A stretch of DNA of 64,000 bases from an uncultured Bacteroidota bacterium (GCA_903835005.1 CAILLK010000007.1:23818-87817), one strand, 5' to 3'. Numbered from the stretch's first letter, positions 17,282 to 26,959 are shown. Program-made: numbers and translations. Notes: a model not told the origin generated them from the sequence alone.

Positions 17282-19804
17282 TTATCTGATCAAAGTAACA
17301 TTCCCTTTGTAAGTCTGATTGGTGCCATCAGGATGTGCTGTAATAATCTGGTAATTATATACACCCATATCCTGCGCTACACCCTGGTAGGTGCCATCCC
17401 ATCCTACTTCCGGATTATTGGTATGGAAAACCAGTATGCCCCACCTGTTGAATACACTGAAATCAACCAGTTTCTGGTATTTCAGGTTGGTAATCCTGAA
17501 AAGGTCATTTAAACCATCTCCGTTCGGAGTGAACGCGCTTGGTATCAGATCCTTCGTGTTGAGATCAACATAAACCGGTATGTTGGCAGAGTCGGTGCAA
17601 CCATAAAGGTTACGGCCGTAAACAGTATAGATAGTATAGGGGTCTGTTGGTGTGGCTACAGGGTCATTAATATTCGGGTTATCCAGTGTTCCGTTTGTTG
17701 GTGTCCAGGTATAATAAACAGCGCCCGATACATTCAGCTGAACACTTCCTCCGAATGGAATTGTAACTGGTCCCTGAGTAAGATTCACCAGTGAAACAGG
17801 AGGGTAAGATATTATCTCTTCCGTGTCGCTTGCCGTGCAGCCAAAAGGATTCAGCACAAGTGGTTGGGTGGTTGTAACCGTAACTGTATAAACATAGGTT
17901 CCAAGACCCATAAAATTAGTGGTTGAAGTTGTAGTCTGCCCGATATTATTGGTAGGTGCCCAGCTGTAACTGAACGGTATATACCAGGGGGTAACTACTT
18001 TTCTCGGGTCGGCAGGTAATGCTCTTAAGGTCATAGAGTCGGCAAGACATACTGATGTATCGTGCACAGAGGTATTAATATCAATACTGATGACATTAAA
18101 GGTATCGCTGAATTTGGCCTGGCAACCTATTGTATCAGTAACCGTAAGTGTTGCTGTAAAGAAACCAGCTACAGGCGATTCATATTCCACAGTATCTGTG
18201 GCGTTGTTGGCGCCGTTGGCGGGTACAATAACTACAGGCCTGTCATCTCCGAAATTCCAGGTATAACTTGGTTCATTTAGATTGATAGTACTTCCGTAAA
18301 ACTTATTAGGTGTATTCAGACATACCGATTGTGCATCGCTGGTATAATTGGCCGAAATAGGATGTTGCACATTTACTGTGAACACAGTGTCAATCGAGCA
18401 GCCGAAGCTGGTTGAATAAGTCAGTGTATCTGTGTAAACGCCGGTATATCCCGGATTGGCAAAAACATGGCTTGCATTGACTGCGTTACTGGCAGCAGTA
18501 CCATCGCCAAACGACCAGGTAGTTATATAGTCTGTTCCGGTGGGTGCAGACAGGTCATTGAAGGTTACCAGATCACCATTACAGCCCAGTTTTATGGAGT
18601 AATTCATTGCTAAGCTCAATGGTGGGGTGGTTAGCGTGACCGGCCCTACCTGATTGGACGGACAGTCCATTATTTTATAGAAAATATAGTCGAGTGTGCC
18701 GGCACAAAGCCCGGAAATGGTAATAGTACTGTCTGCGCCTGCCGAATCAAGCAACACTGGTTGCGGCACTCCATTCAATGAATAAATTACAGAATCCTGG
18801 GTAAAAGGCCTTACGCCATGTATTGTAATGGATCCGTTACATTCTCCGCAAACAGTTGGATTCGCAGACGTAATACCACTAATGTAAGGCAGACCGCCTA
18901 TACCACCTACTACTAACCAGGATGGTGTAACGTGTATGTAAGATTTTACGGTATCATTACAGCCGAGTGCACATGCAACATAAGTTGTGGTAACAGTTGG
19001 ACTTACTGATACAGTTGGTCCGGTACCTAAATAAGCGCCCGTAGTGCTGTCATACCAATATATGGCAGATGCAGCATAAGGTATCGGAGAATAAGGTATT
19101 GAAGAAACGGTATACGTTGTTCCTGCTGGGGTAAAGCGCCATGCTTCATTTGTAGCAGCCCAGACAGTCGGGTAATCTCTGCCCGGAGCAACAGTGGAAA
19201 CAGTACCTGCTGCATTTTTAACTCCTACGATAGCTGCCTGGCTGTTCCAGCCGGTTAAGCAAATTGTTCTGTGCCCGATATGTACCTCAGCTATTCCTGT
19301 GGACTCATAAATTATTATCTGTGTTGTAATCCATTCTGTTGTGCACGAATACATTGCTGTTCCGCAAAAGGTTACAGCAAAGTTCCTGTTGGGTGCAACG
19401 CCCTGTGTTGAGTAGTCAATAGTCCCGCCTGCCGGTATATATATATCGCACCAGGGACCACAGATAACATTCCTCATATCTAAATAAGTGGTGCTGGCAA
19501 GATTAGCTGAAATTAACCATTCCTGGGGAGCAGATGCATATGCCAGGTTAAACCCTAAACAACCATTTGAACCTATAATACATTGTGTATTAGGCACGCC
19601 ATAGAAATTATAGGTAAACCCGATCGGTATAACCCCCGACCATCCATCATCTGCGGTTATACCAGATGCCGTAGGTATTATTCCTCCGGTAACTTCTGCA
19701 AAGAGCGTATGGTTCAGGCAATGAGGTGTATCTACTACGGTAACCTGGCTGAATGCAGACCCTGAAACAAATACTGAAATAAGAAACAATAAAATGTATT
19801 TCAT
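17282..19804 (-). CDS. PKD-repeat protein with T9SS type B sorting domain
   Basis: About 840 residues. The ATG at 19804 starts a good signal peptide (MKYILLFLISVFVSGSAFSQ); an earlier in-frame start would add 29 unfitting residues. The N-terminal third is a beta-sandwich region rich in Thr, Gly and Trp. Two PKD domains follow (TWSFGDGTAAS and YTWNFGDDRPV). The C terminus is a CHU_C domain (SAFTPNGDGLNDLF, FNRWGILVFHT, GVYNYQI, KGNVTLIR), which directs export by the type IX system and gliding-type cell-surface delivery. It is probably an adhesin. No PorP/SprF partner gene is adjacent. A terminator follows. Confidence 0.9.
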   Translation of the reverse strand: MKYILLFLISVFVSGSAFSQVTVVDTPHCLNHTLFAEVTGGIIPTASGITADDGWSGVIPIGFTYNFYGVPNTQCIIGSNGCLGFNLAYASAPQEWLISANLASTTYLDMRNVICGPWCDIYIPAGGTIDYSTQGVAPNRNFAVTFCGTAMYSCTTEWITTQIIIYESTGIAEVHIGHRTICLTGWNSQAAIVGVKNAAGTVSTVAPGRDYPTVWAATNEAWRFTPAGTTYTVSSIPYSPIPYAASAIYWYDSTTGAYLGTGPTVSVSPTVTTTYVACALGCNDTVKSYIHVTPSWLVVGGIGGLPYISGITSANPTVCGECNGSITIHGVRPFTQDSVIYSLNGVPQPVLLDSAGADSTITISGLCAGTLDYIFYKIMDCPSNQVGPVTLTTPPLSLAMNYSIKLGCNGDLVTFNDLSAPTGTDYITTWSFGDGTAASNAVNASHVFANPGYTGVYTDTLTYSTSFGCSIDTVFTVNVQHPISANYTSDAQSVCLNTPNKFYGSTINLNEPSYTWNFGDDRPVVIVPANGANNATDTVEYESPVAGFFTATLTVTDTIGCQAKFSDTFNVISIDINTSVHDTSVCLADSMTLRALPADPRKVVTPWYIPFSYSWAPTNNIGQTTTSTTNFMGLGTYVYTVTVTTTQPLVLNPFGCTASDTEEIISYPPVSLVNLTQGPVTIPFGGSVQLNVSGAVYYTWTPTNGTLDNPNINDPVATPTDPYTIYTVYGRNLYGCTDSANIPVYVDLNTKDLIPSAFTPNGDGLNDLFRITNLKYQKLVDFSVFNRWGILVFHTNNPEVGWDGTYQGVAQDMGVYNYQIITAHPDGTNQTYKGNVTLIR

Positions 19805-20171
19805 AAAATATTCTTCTGTTATTATTATTAGACAACAATATTTCAAAAATGGTTGGTATTCGCGCAAAAAATCTAATACCCTGACCCGCAATTGTATTAT
19901 TTTGTAAAAAATCAGGCTAAGTTAAGAATTTAATCAGAGAGTTTATACTAATAATTTACAGGCGAAAAAAATAAATATATAATCAAAGTAAAAAAGTATT
20001 TACTTTGATAAAAAACTTGTTTATTGAAGCTCAATTCTATAAACATTGCTATTTTAATTTAATACCCTACACCTACTCCCGGATTTTCCATTTACCTGAC
20101 AGGTTCAATTCAAAGAAAAAATTCAAATTTCATTTTTTAGAAGTAACTTAGTGAAAAATATCTTCCTGTAA
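19805..20171. other. 367-bp AT-rich divergent promoter region
   Basis: This spacer separates two divergent genes for T9SS-exported proteins. It is strongly AT-rich with no gene. No exact TAnnTTTG box was found on either strand at a suitable distance. Confidence 0.4.
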
Positions 20172-22094
20172 ATGTTACTTTATAAAGCCTGTTCGAAACC
20201 CGGGATACTGATATTATCTATAATGCTCACTGTGTTTTCCGCCAGGCTACAGGCTCAGTTGATTATTAGCACTATTGCAGGTACGGGAGCTGCAGCTTAT
20301 GGCGGCGATGGCGGCCCAGCCACTACTGCTATATTAAATAATCCATACGGTGTTGCTGTCGATCCTTCCGGTAATGTTTTTATTGCGGACTATGCCAATA
20401 ACCGGATCAGGAAAATTAATAGTGCAGGTATAATCACAACCGTTGCCGGAACAGGCTTTTCGGGTTTTACAGGCGATGGCGGGCCGGCAACTAATGCAAA
20501 AATTTATGCACCCAGGGGAATAACTTCTGATAATGCCGGCAATATATTCTTTTCAGATTATGCCAACAACCGAATCCGTAAAATAACTACAGCAGGCATT
20601 ATCAGCACTGTGGCAGGCAATGGCTTACCTGGTTTCAGTGGCGATGGCGGACAGGCAACTGCTGCACAACTGAATTTTGCCTGGGGCGTCGGCGTAGATG
20701 CCGCAGGTAACCTTTATATTGCCGATCAGATGAACTGCCGTATTCGTAAAGTAAATACTTCAGGTATAATTTCCACCATCGGTGGTACAGGTATAGCTTT
20801 CTTCAGTGGAGACGGCGGGCCTGCTGTTTCTGCCGGAATACAATACCCGATGGGTCTCGTGGTAGATGGGCCTGGTAATGTGTATATCTGCGATGAGGGC
20901 GACTGCCGTATCCGGAAAATTAATACGGCCGGAATTATTTCTACCATAGCAGGAAACGGCTCAGCTGGCTTTACCGGCGATGGTGGTCCGGCTACATTGG
21001 CTAAGTTATATTACCCACAGGGTATTACCCTCGACAATTCAGGTAATGTTTATGTTGCCGACCTGAATAACAACAGGATAAGGGAGATAAACACTTCGGG
21101 TGTTATTAATACGATTACCGGTACAGGTGTTGCAGGTTATTCAGGTGATGGCGGTCCGCCTTCGCTTGCCGAAATTAATCAGTCTACAGGTGTTGCTGTA
21201 GATGCATCTGGAATAATCTATATTGCCGACAACGACAATAACAGGATTCGGGAGATCCATATTGGCAGCCATGCACCTTATTTTACGCATGGACACCATC
21301 AGTCACGATCATTCTGTCCCGTCGAATCAGTTGATCTTGATTCATTACTGATGGTCTTTGATATTGATACCGGGCAAACAGAAACGTGGAATATCATTTT
21401 ACCTCCAATCCATGGTTCGCTTAGCGGGGTCTATTCCACTCTTTCCACAGGTGCCAATCTGCTCCCTTCAGGTTATATCTATATACCTGCCCCGGGTTAT
21501 GCCGGAACTGATTCTGTTAAAATACGGGTTAACGACGGCACTTTTTCTGATACTACTACAATTGTTTTTAATATTTTGCCAAGCCCTGATGCAGGGTTGA
21601 TTACTGGTGTAGATAGTTTATGCCCTTATGATACCCTTACATTCAGAGATACTGTATCGGGGGGAGCATGGAGCAGCAGTAATACTTCAGTTGCCGGTAT
21701 TTCAGGGTCAGGCCTTGTTGGTAGCTTAACTCCCGGATTTACTGATATTATTTACACTGTAACCAATGTTTGTGGAACTGCCAGTGCCAATTTTCCGTTA
21801 TTTATCAAGTCGGATTGTAAAACAGGATTTCAAAATATTTACGGGCATTCCGGACAGAGAATAGCCATTTCGCCCAACCCTAATAATGGATTATTTGAAA
21901 TGAATATTATAACAGACCTGCCGGGGGATGTCAGGTATACTATCAGCAATATTATTGGTGAAAAGGTAGCAACTCTTAGTGCAACGTGTGGAATACCAAT
22001 TCAATTTCACCTGGATAAGCCTGCAGGCATTTATTTCGTTTCCGCCGTTACGGCCACCGGGATTTGGGAATCAAAATTTATGATTATTAAATAA
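20172..22094 (+). CDS. NHL-repeat beta-propeller protein with T9SS type A domain
   Basis: A 640-residue exported protein. A signal peptide (ILILSIMLTVFSARLQAQ) is followed by about six NHL repeats (residues ~30-365), each with the pattern ISTIAGTG..GF.GDGGPAT and GVAVD..GNVFIAD..NNRIRKI. Next comes an Ig/cadherin-like segment (residues ~375-490) and a C-terminal ~80-residue sorting domain (AISPNPNNGLFEMNI, ISNIIGEKV, PAGIYFVSAVT) that targets it to the type IX system. Such propellers act as binding surfaces or enzymes such as lyases; no active site is evident. A related propeller is encoded at 30742-32313. Confidence 0.9.
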   Translation: MLLYKACSKPGILILSIMLTVFSARLQAQLIISTIAGTGAAAYGGDGGPATTAILNNPYGVAVDPSGNVFIADYANNRIRKINSAGIITTVAGTGFSGFTGDGGPATNAKIYAPRGITSDNAGNIFFSDYANNRIRKITTAGIISTVAGNGLPGFSGDGGQATAAQLNFAWGVGVDAAGNLYIADQMNCRIRKVNTSGIISTIGGTGIAFFSGDGGPAVSAGIQYPMGLVVDGPGNVYICDEGDCRIRKINTAGIISTIAGNGSAGFTGDGGPATLAKLYYPQGITLDNSGNVYVADLNNNRIREINTSGVINTITGTGVAGYSGDGGPPSLAEINQSTGVAVDASGIIYIADNDNNRIREIHIGSHAPYFTHGHHQSRSFCPVESVDLDSLLMVFDIDTGQTETWNIILPPIHGSLSGVYSTLSTGANLLPSGYIYIPAPGYAGTDSVKIRVNDGTFSDTTTIVFNILPSPDAGLITGVDSLCPYDTLTFRDTVSGGAWSSSNTSVAGISGSGLVGSLTPGFTDIIYTVTNVCGTASANFPLFIKSDCKTGFQNIYGHSGQRIAISPNPNNGLFEMNIITDLPGDVRYTISNIIGEKVATLSATCGIPIQFHLDKPAGIYFVSAVTATGIWESKFMIIK

Positions 22095-22261
22095 TCAATT
22101 GCGGTAGTTTACTGATTCATTCCAGGTATCATAATTTGTTAACCCTTTTTCATGGGTTACTGAATCACAATTTATTTCAAAAACTGCACAAAGATTATTC
22201 AGGATCTTTTTTTGCCTGTATCCTCGGCTTGTGTACTTTTATCCGCTCAATATCCATAATC

Positions 22262-23395
22262 ATGCAGGACTTAAGTTCATTTTTGGAAGTATCCCTTATT
22301 TCAGAAGGGAAAGAACATCGAAACTACGAACCGTTACAGTGGGGCGCAAATATAAAAAATGTATCAGATCCCGATTTTGATCTCACAGATACGGATATAG
22401 TGCTTGTTGGCTGCGGAGATTGGCGCGGAGCGGCTACGGAAATGAAATTCAGCAACAGCCCTGATGTTATCAGGGAGGAATTATTTAAAATGTATTACTG
22501 GCATGGCGGTCTTAAAATAGCTGATGCCGGTAATATTAGAATGGGCGCGTCAATTGGTGATACGCGTGCCGCATTACTTACAGTATTGCGCGAAATTCAT
22601 GATGCAGGAAAAATAGCGCTGATTCTGGGTGGTTCTCACGACCTTACCTTGCAGCAATACGAGGTATTCAAAAAATCAGAACAGCTGGCTGTTGGCACTG
22701 TAGCTGATATGCTGATCAATCTCGACGATAGCGAAGAGACTACCGCCAGCAGTTTCCTGATGGAAATGCTTACCGGCACACCCAACTTTATGTCGCACTA
22801 CAGCCATATCGGTTTTCAGAGCTACTATGCACATCCTCGCATGCTGGAAACACTGGATAAGCTTCGTTTCGACTTTTACAGGCTGGGCAAAGTGCGGGAG
22901 CATGTGGAAGATATGGAACCAGTGCTGAGGATAAGCGATTTTTTCAGTTTCGATATTTCGGCAGTTCGGTACAGCGATGCACCTGCAAATATCAATGGGT
23001 CGCCCAATGGCCTCACCGGTGAAGAATCCTGCCTCCTTACCCGCTATGCGGGTATGAGTGACAAACTCACTTCATTTGGTATATATGGTTACAATCCTGC
23101 CGGTGATACCCACAACATGACAGCCCGGCTTATTGCACAGATGATCTGGTACTTTGTAGATGGCCTGCTGGTAAGGAGAACAGAAGCACATCTTTCAGAG
23201 CGCACTGAGTTTGATATTTTTAATGTAATCTTTACCGACAATGATACCGTTTTCCTTAAAAGCAAGCGCACAAGCCGCTGGTGGATGAAACTGCCCGATG
23301 GCACATTCGTGCCCTGCTCTTATAACGACTACCTGATAGCCAGCAACGACGAAATACCGGAGCGCTGGCTGCGGGAGCAGGAAAGGCTGATGTAA
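22262..23395 (+). CDS. Arginase/formimidoylglutamase-fold protein
   Basis: About 377 residues; the ATG at 22262 replaces an earlier start with a poorly fitting leader. The ureohydrolase fold is seen in VGCGDWRGAATEMKFSNSPDVIREELF, in LILGGSHDLTLQ (first metal histidine) and in FFSFDISAVRYSDAPA (late aspartates). Arginase-fold enzymes use a Mn pair held by His, a DAHxD motif and a late DxD. The place of DAHxD is taken here by INLDDSEET, lacking the histidine, so the metal site may be changed. Many Bacteroidota carry such a distant paralogue of unknown activity. Confidence 0.75.
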   Translation: MQDLSSFLEVSLISEGKEHRNYEPLQWGANIKNVSDPDFDLTDTDIVLVGCGDWRGAATEMKFSNSPDVIREELFKMYYWHGGLKIADAGNIRMGASIGDTRAALLTVLREIHDAGKIALILGGSHDLTLQQYEVFKKSEQLAVGTVADMLINLDDSEETTASSFLMEMLTGTPNFMSHYSHIGFQSYYAHPRMLETLDKLRFDFYRLGKVREHVEDMEPVLRISDFFSFDISAVRYSDAPANINGSPNGLTGEESCLLTRYAGMSDKLTSFGIYGYNPAGDTHNMTARLIAQMIWYFVDGLLVRRTEAHLSERTEFDIFNVIFTDNDTVFLKSKRTSRWWMKLPDGTFVPCSYNDYLIASNDEIPERWLREQERLM

Positions 23396-23470
23396 TTGAT
23401 TTATCATTTCATTGTATTAGAATATGATTAACTTTGGTACTGGATTTGATTAATTTTAATGATCAGTTTT

Positions 23471-23626
23471 ATGGAGAAAAAAGAATATGACGATTTAAGG
23501 AAACAAATAAAACAAGAGCAGGAAGAGATAAAAAACTCAAAGAAGGCCGCAAAAAAATTTCTGATTGAACTAGGGGTTATGACACCCGACGGCATAATGA
23601 AAAAGGAATTTATACCTGCTCAATAA
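23471..23626 (+). CDS. 51-residue antitoxin-like small protein
   Basis: This gene starts at ATG 23471 and its stop overlaps the start of the next gene (TAATG). The product is highly charged: residues 1-28 look like a Lys/Glu-rich coiled coil or helix (KKEYDDLRKQIKQEQEEI), followed by the short motif KKFLIELGVMTPDG. From memory, that motif resembles short C-terminal pieces of small proteins encoded before ART-like genes. The one-base overlap, small size and charge fit an antitoxin translated with its toxin. No helix-turn-helix is visible. The function is inferred. Confidence 0.65.
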   Translation: MEKKEYDDLRKQIKQEQEEIKNSKKAAKKFLIELGVMTPDGIMKKEFIPAQ

Positions 23627-24234
23627 TGTATATTTCAAAAACAGGACTAATAATCGCATTTCATGGCTGCGACCTGGAGGTTTGCAAAAATGTCCTTAAT
23701 GGGAAATCTCAGCTGAACCAGAGTGAAAATGAATATGATTGGTTGGGAAATGGCATTTATTTCTGGGAAAATAACCTTAAAAGAGCATGGCAATTTGCTA
23801 ATGAATTGAAAGATAATCCAAGAAAAGGTAAAGCTGTTATTTCCCAATCTGCGGTTTTAGGGGCTGTTATTGATTTGGGTGATTGCCTGGATTTAATAGA
23901 TAGTGAGTATCTGGATTTGGTGAAAGATAGCTTTTATAGTACTGAGCTTTCTTACCAAATGATTGGTATGAAATTGCCGGATAACAGGAAAGCAAATAAT
24001 TCTACTGACTTTTTATTGAGGAACTTAGATTGTCTGGTAATAGAAAGCTTACACAAAAAAAGACTTCCGCCGTCTTTCGACTCAGTTAGAGGCATATTTT
24101 GGGAAGGTGAAGAATTATATCACAATGCAGGGTTTAAAGAAAAAAACCACATCCGGATCTGTATCCGGAATCCGAACTGTATCAAAGGTTATTTTCTGCC
24201 TAGAGAACTGGATCCTGCATTTAAACGAGTATAG
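23626..24234 (+). CDS. ADP-ribosyltransferase-like protein, candidate toxin
   Basis: A 202-residue protein. Seen near the N terminus is LIIAFHGCDLEVC (His13), then YDWLGNGIYFWENNLKRAWQ (Tyr45), then AVLGAVIDLGDCLDL, and near the C terminus DSVRGIFWEGEELY with HIRICIRNPNCIKGYFLP. This layout (HG on strand one, GxYFW followed by a helix with alanine-aromatic spacing, late strands) resembles PARP/DUF3990-type ADP-ribosyltransferase folds with an H-Y-x triad. It overlaps by one base the small upstream gene, so a toxin-antitoxin role is proposed. Other readings, such as a regulatory ADP-ribosylating enzyme, remain open. Confidence 0.6.
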   Translation: MYISKTGLIIAFHGCDLEVCKNVLNGKSQLNQSENEYDWLGNGIYFWENNLKRAWQFANELKDNPRKGKAVISQSAVLGAVIDLGDCLDLIDSEYLDLVKDSFYSTELSYQMIGMKLPDNRKANNSTDFLLRNLDCLVIESLHKKRLPPSFDSVRGIFWEGEELYHNAGFKEKNHIRICIRNPNCIKGYFLPRELDPAFKRV

Positions 24235-24304
24235 TACCAATTCTAAAAAATCAATTGATACAAAGCAGATACTACATTCACATTTTTACTTTTAATTTAC
24301 CCTG

Positions 24305-25492
24305 GTGCTAGATAAAAAAAATAAAATCCAAAACGAAGAAAAAGCGGTGCTCATTGGCCTTGTAACCAAGGAACAGACCGAGACCCAGATGAAAGAATAC
24401 CTTACCGAACTGGAGTTCCTGGCAGAGACTGCTGGTGCCAGGACGGTAAAGACCTTCATGCAGAAACTCCCCAGGCCCGATAGCAAGACCTTTGTGGGTA
24501 AGGGTAAACTGCAGGAGATAAAGGAGTATGTAGCAGCCAAAGGGGTGAGTCTGGTTATATTTGACGACGAGCTTACCGGCTCCCAGATAGGCAATATCTC
24601 AGATGAAGTAGGTGTGAAAACCATTGATCGCAGTGATCTGATACTGGATATTTTTGCCAGCAGGGCTAAAACAGCTTCAGCAAAAGTGCAGGTGGAACTG
24701 GCACAATACCAATACCTGCTTCCACGCCTCAAGGGCATGTGGAAACACCTGGAAAGGCAGGGTGGGGGTATAGGTAGCCGTGGCCCCGGTGAAACTGAAA
24801 TTGAAACTGACCGCCGTATAGTAAAGGACAAAATCGCCCTCCTGCGCAAGCGGCTGGAGGAAATAGACAAGCAGGCTATGACCCAGCGCAAAGAACGCGG
24901 CACCTATATCCGTGTGGCTTTGGTGGGGTATACCAATGTGGGCAAAAGCACCCTTATGAATGTGCTGAGCAAGGCCGATGTTTTTGCCGAAAATAAGCTC
25001 TTCGCAACATTGGATACTACTACCCGAAAGGTGGTATACGAGCAAACCCCCTTTCTCCTCAGCGATACGGTTGGGTTTATCCGCAAATTGCCTCATCACC
25101 TGGTAGAAAGTTTTAAAAGCACATTAGATGAAGTGCGGGAGGCCGATTGCCTGCTGCATGTAGTAGATATTTCGCATCCCGGATATGAAGACCAGATGGG
25201 TATAGTAAATAAAACCCTGCAGGAAATTGGCGCTTTCGATAAACCGGTAATTACCATCTTTAATAAAATGGACCTCTACGAAGAATCTGTTTTCGATCCA
25301 TGGCTCGATGAAGAAGTAAAGCGGGATATGCTGACACAACTTGAAACCCGCTGGCAACAGCTCACCGGCAACTCGGCAATATTTGTATCAGCTACCGGCA
25401 AAAAAAATCTGGATGGACTTAGAAATACAATACTGAGTAAGGTGAAAAAACTTTATGAAGAACGCTATCCTTACCTGACAAAGTTTTATTAA
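24305..25492 (+). CDS. hflX: Ribosome-associated GTPase HflX
   Basis: A 395-residue GTPase that binds the 50S subunit and helps split stalled or hibernating ribosomes. The N-terminal HflX domain is seen in FVGKGKLQEI, FDDELTGSQIGNI and TIDRSDLILDIFA; the linker GGGIGSRGPGETEIETDRR is the family signature. The G domain shows G1 VGYTNVGKST (residues 207-216), G3 DTVGFIRKLPHHLVESF and G4 FNKMD. The start is a GTG (24305). It follows the ART-like gene by 70 bp on the same strand. Confidence 0.94.
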   Translation: MLDKKNKIQNEEKAVLIGLVTKEQTETQMKEYLTELEFLAETAGARTVKTFMQKLPRPDSKTFVGKGKLQEIKEYVAAKGVSLVIFDDELTGSQIGNISDEVGVKTIDRSDLILDIFASRAKTASAKVQVELAQYQYLLPRLKGMWKHLERQGGGIGSRGPGETEIETDRRIVKDKIALLRKRLEEIDKQAMTQRKERGTYIRVALVGYTNVGKSTLMNVLSKADVFAENKLFATLDTTTRKVVYEQTPFLLSDTVGFIRKLPHHLVESFKSTLDEVREADCLLHVVDISHPGYEDQMGIVNKTLQEIGAFDKPVITIFNKMDLYEESVFDPWLDEEVKRDMLTQLETRWQQLTGNSAIFVSATGKKNLDGLRNTILSKVKKLYEERYPYLTKFY

Positions 25493-25670
25493 CCCATCAA
25501 AATCCAAGCTCCGGAGTCTGTTGTCATCTAAAGATTTCTATTTATCCAACAATTAAATATTTGGCAAAAAACCGGCAAAAATAACCACATAGTTTTTTTT
25601 GCTATTCCCCGTGTTGTAAAAATTACCTAATTTTCATAAAGATATTTTCACCGGACTCATAATTTATCTT

Positions 25671-25919
25671 ATGAAACAACAGGTTCGCGAATTACTGGTT
25701 ACGGCTAAAGCAGCTCAAAACTGGCACTCCCTTTTCAATGAGAAGGTAGAAGAGTTGATGGTACTGGTCAATAAAGTAGATAATGATAAACAGATCCTTA
25801 ATTCAGGAGAGTTGCTGGATGTTTATCACAAAACCAGATTAAAACCGGCAAGGCTGCGTAAGAAAAAATTAACCGACTGCTGCGATAAACCTTTTGAATT
25901 CCTGGTTTTCTGTAACTAA
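25671..25919 (+). CDS. Small protein of unknown function
   Basis: An 82-residue basic, helix-rich protein starting at an ATG preceded by AT-rich DNA. It contains ELLVTAKAAQNWHS and a lysine/arginine-rich stretch (RLKPARLRKKKLTDCC), ending in FEFLVFCN. No family was recognised. Its codon use looks ordinary and it lies alone between hflX and a repeat array. It could be a small RNA- or DNA-binding protein, judged only by charge. Confidence 0.45.
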   Translation: MKQQVRELLVTAKAAQNWHSLFNEKVEELMVLVNKVDNDKQILNSGELLDVYHKTRLKPARLRKKKLTDCCDKPFEFLVFCN

Positions 25920-25998
25920 ATCTTAGGATAAAGTACTAAATAAAAGTATAAACAACTCCGTAAATAACTAGCTCAGTAAGAAGTGTCTACATGATTGA

Positions 25999-26110
25999 CT
26001 TAAGACTAAAAACTTTAGACTAAATATTTTACACTGGATACTTTAGACTAAATACTTTAGACTGAATACTTTAGACTGAATACTTTAGACTAAATACTTC
26101 AGACTGAATA
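25999..26110. repeat. 14-bp tandem array, eight units
   Basis: Eight consecutive imperfect copies of CTTTAGACTAAATA, exactly 14 bp each, fill 112 bp. Units vary mainly at positions such as TAGACT[A/G]AATA. The array ends one base before the stop codon of the minus-strand DUF2461 gene. Related short runs appear at 38471-38514 and 62701-62740. Confidence 0.85.
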
Positions 26111-26111
26111 C

Positions 26112-26771
26112 TTACAAAATAGCTCTGTTCAGAAAATCTATAAAGGGTCTCATTGTGCCAAATACTTCCAGCGTTTTCTTTACAAATGTTTTAGAGATCA
26201 TTTCTTCATCATCCTGGTGATGCATTACAGTAAAACTTTTCAGCTTCAGGTATTCTATAGCCGGGTTGTCTTCTTTATAGCCGGCAGGTAGTGTTTTAAG
26301 CCGCTCGCCTGCTACACTACCAAAGATCTTTTTGAACTTTTTATCACCGGTTATTTTACTGAATTCTTCGAAATTATAATCTACTTCCTGCCTCACAGCC
26401 TTAAGCAATGGCGCTTCAGGCATCCATAATCCGCCGCCTGTAAAACTTTTCCCACCTGGCTCCAGGTGCAGGTAATAGCCCGCCCCGGGAAATTTACGCC
26501 CTCCCTTACTGAAGAATGCACCGAAATTAGCTTTATAGGGCGTTTTGTCCTTGGAAAAACGCACATCACGGAATATCCTGAAAATGCAGTCTTTAGCCTT
26601 TTGCTCCTTGAACATGGGTTCCGTTTCTGCAAGCCCGCTGATGATTTCTGAAATCAGCAGTTCAAAATCTTCTTTTGCCGCAGCGTATTCATCCCTGTGG
26701 GCATCAAACCATGGTTTATTATTGTTGGCTGAAAGTTGATTTAGGAAAGTAACCGTTGTACTATGTAACAT
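26112..26771 (-). CDS. DUF2461 domain protein
   Basis: A 219-residue soluble protein matching DUF2461 (TIGR02453) across its length. Typical segments are LNQLSANNNKPWFDAHRDEY, DCIFRIFRDVRFSKDKTPYK, FGAFFSKGGRK, GYYLHLEPGGKSFTGGGLW and PAGYKEDNPAIEYLKLKSF. The family is widespread and of unknown function; it is cytosolic and often chromosomally isolated, as here. Its stop codon directly abuts the 14-bp tandem array, so the 3' end may have been shaped by the repeat. Confidence 0.93.
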   Translation of the reverse strand: MLHSTTVTFLNQLSANNNKPWFDAHRDEYAAAKEDFELLISEIISGLAETEPMFKEQKAKDCIFRIFRDVRFSKDKTPYKANFGAFFSKGGRKFPGAGYYLHLEPGGKSFTGGGLWMPEAPLLKAVRQEVDYNFEEFSKITGDKKFKKIFGSVAGERLKTLPAGYKEDNPAIEYLKLKSFTVMHHQDDEEMISKTFVKKTLEVFGTMRPFIDFLNRAIL

Positions 26772-26959
26772 ACCTGATTCTGAATTTAAAGGATAAAAAT
26801 AGATAAATTTGCATTTCCGCGGAAGGAAAAATAAGGAGTATTATTTCAAATTATTGTTCCATACTTTTTGGCTTATGATTATGCATTGTTCAAAGCCGGT
26901 AATTATAATGGTAATTAAATAAAATTTAACTTAGCCTCAAAGCCAGTAATATTCAGACC

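Noticed and set aside
22136..22261. Extended N terminus of the arginase-fold gene
   Set aside because: The extra 42 residues before ATG 22262 have no family match and the shorter start fits homologues better.
25999..26110. CRISPR array
   Set aside because: Repeats of 14 bp are directly joined with no spacers, so it is a simple tandem repeat.
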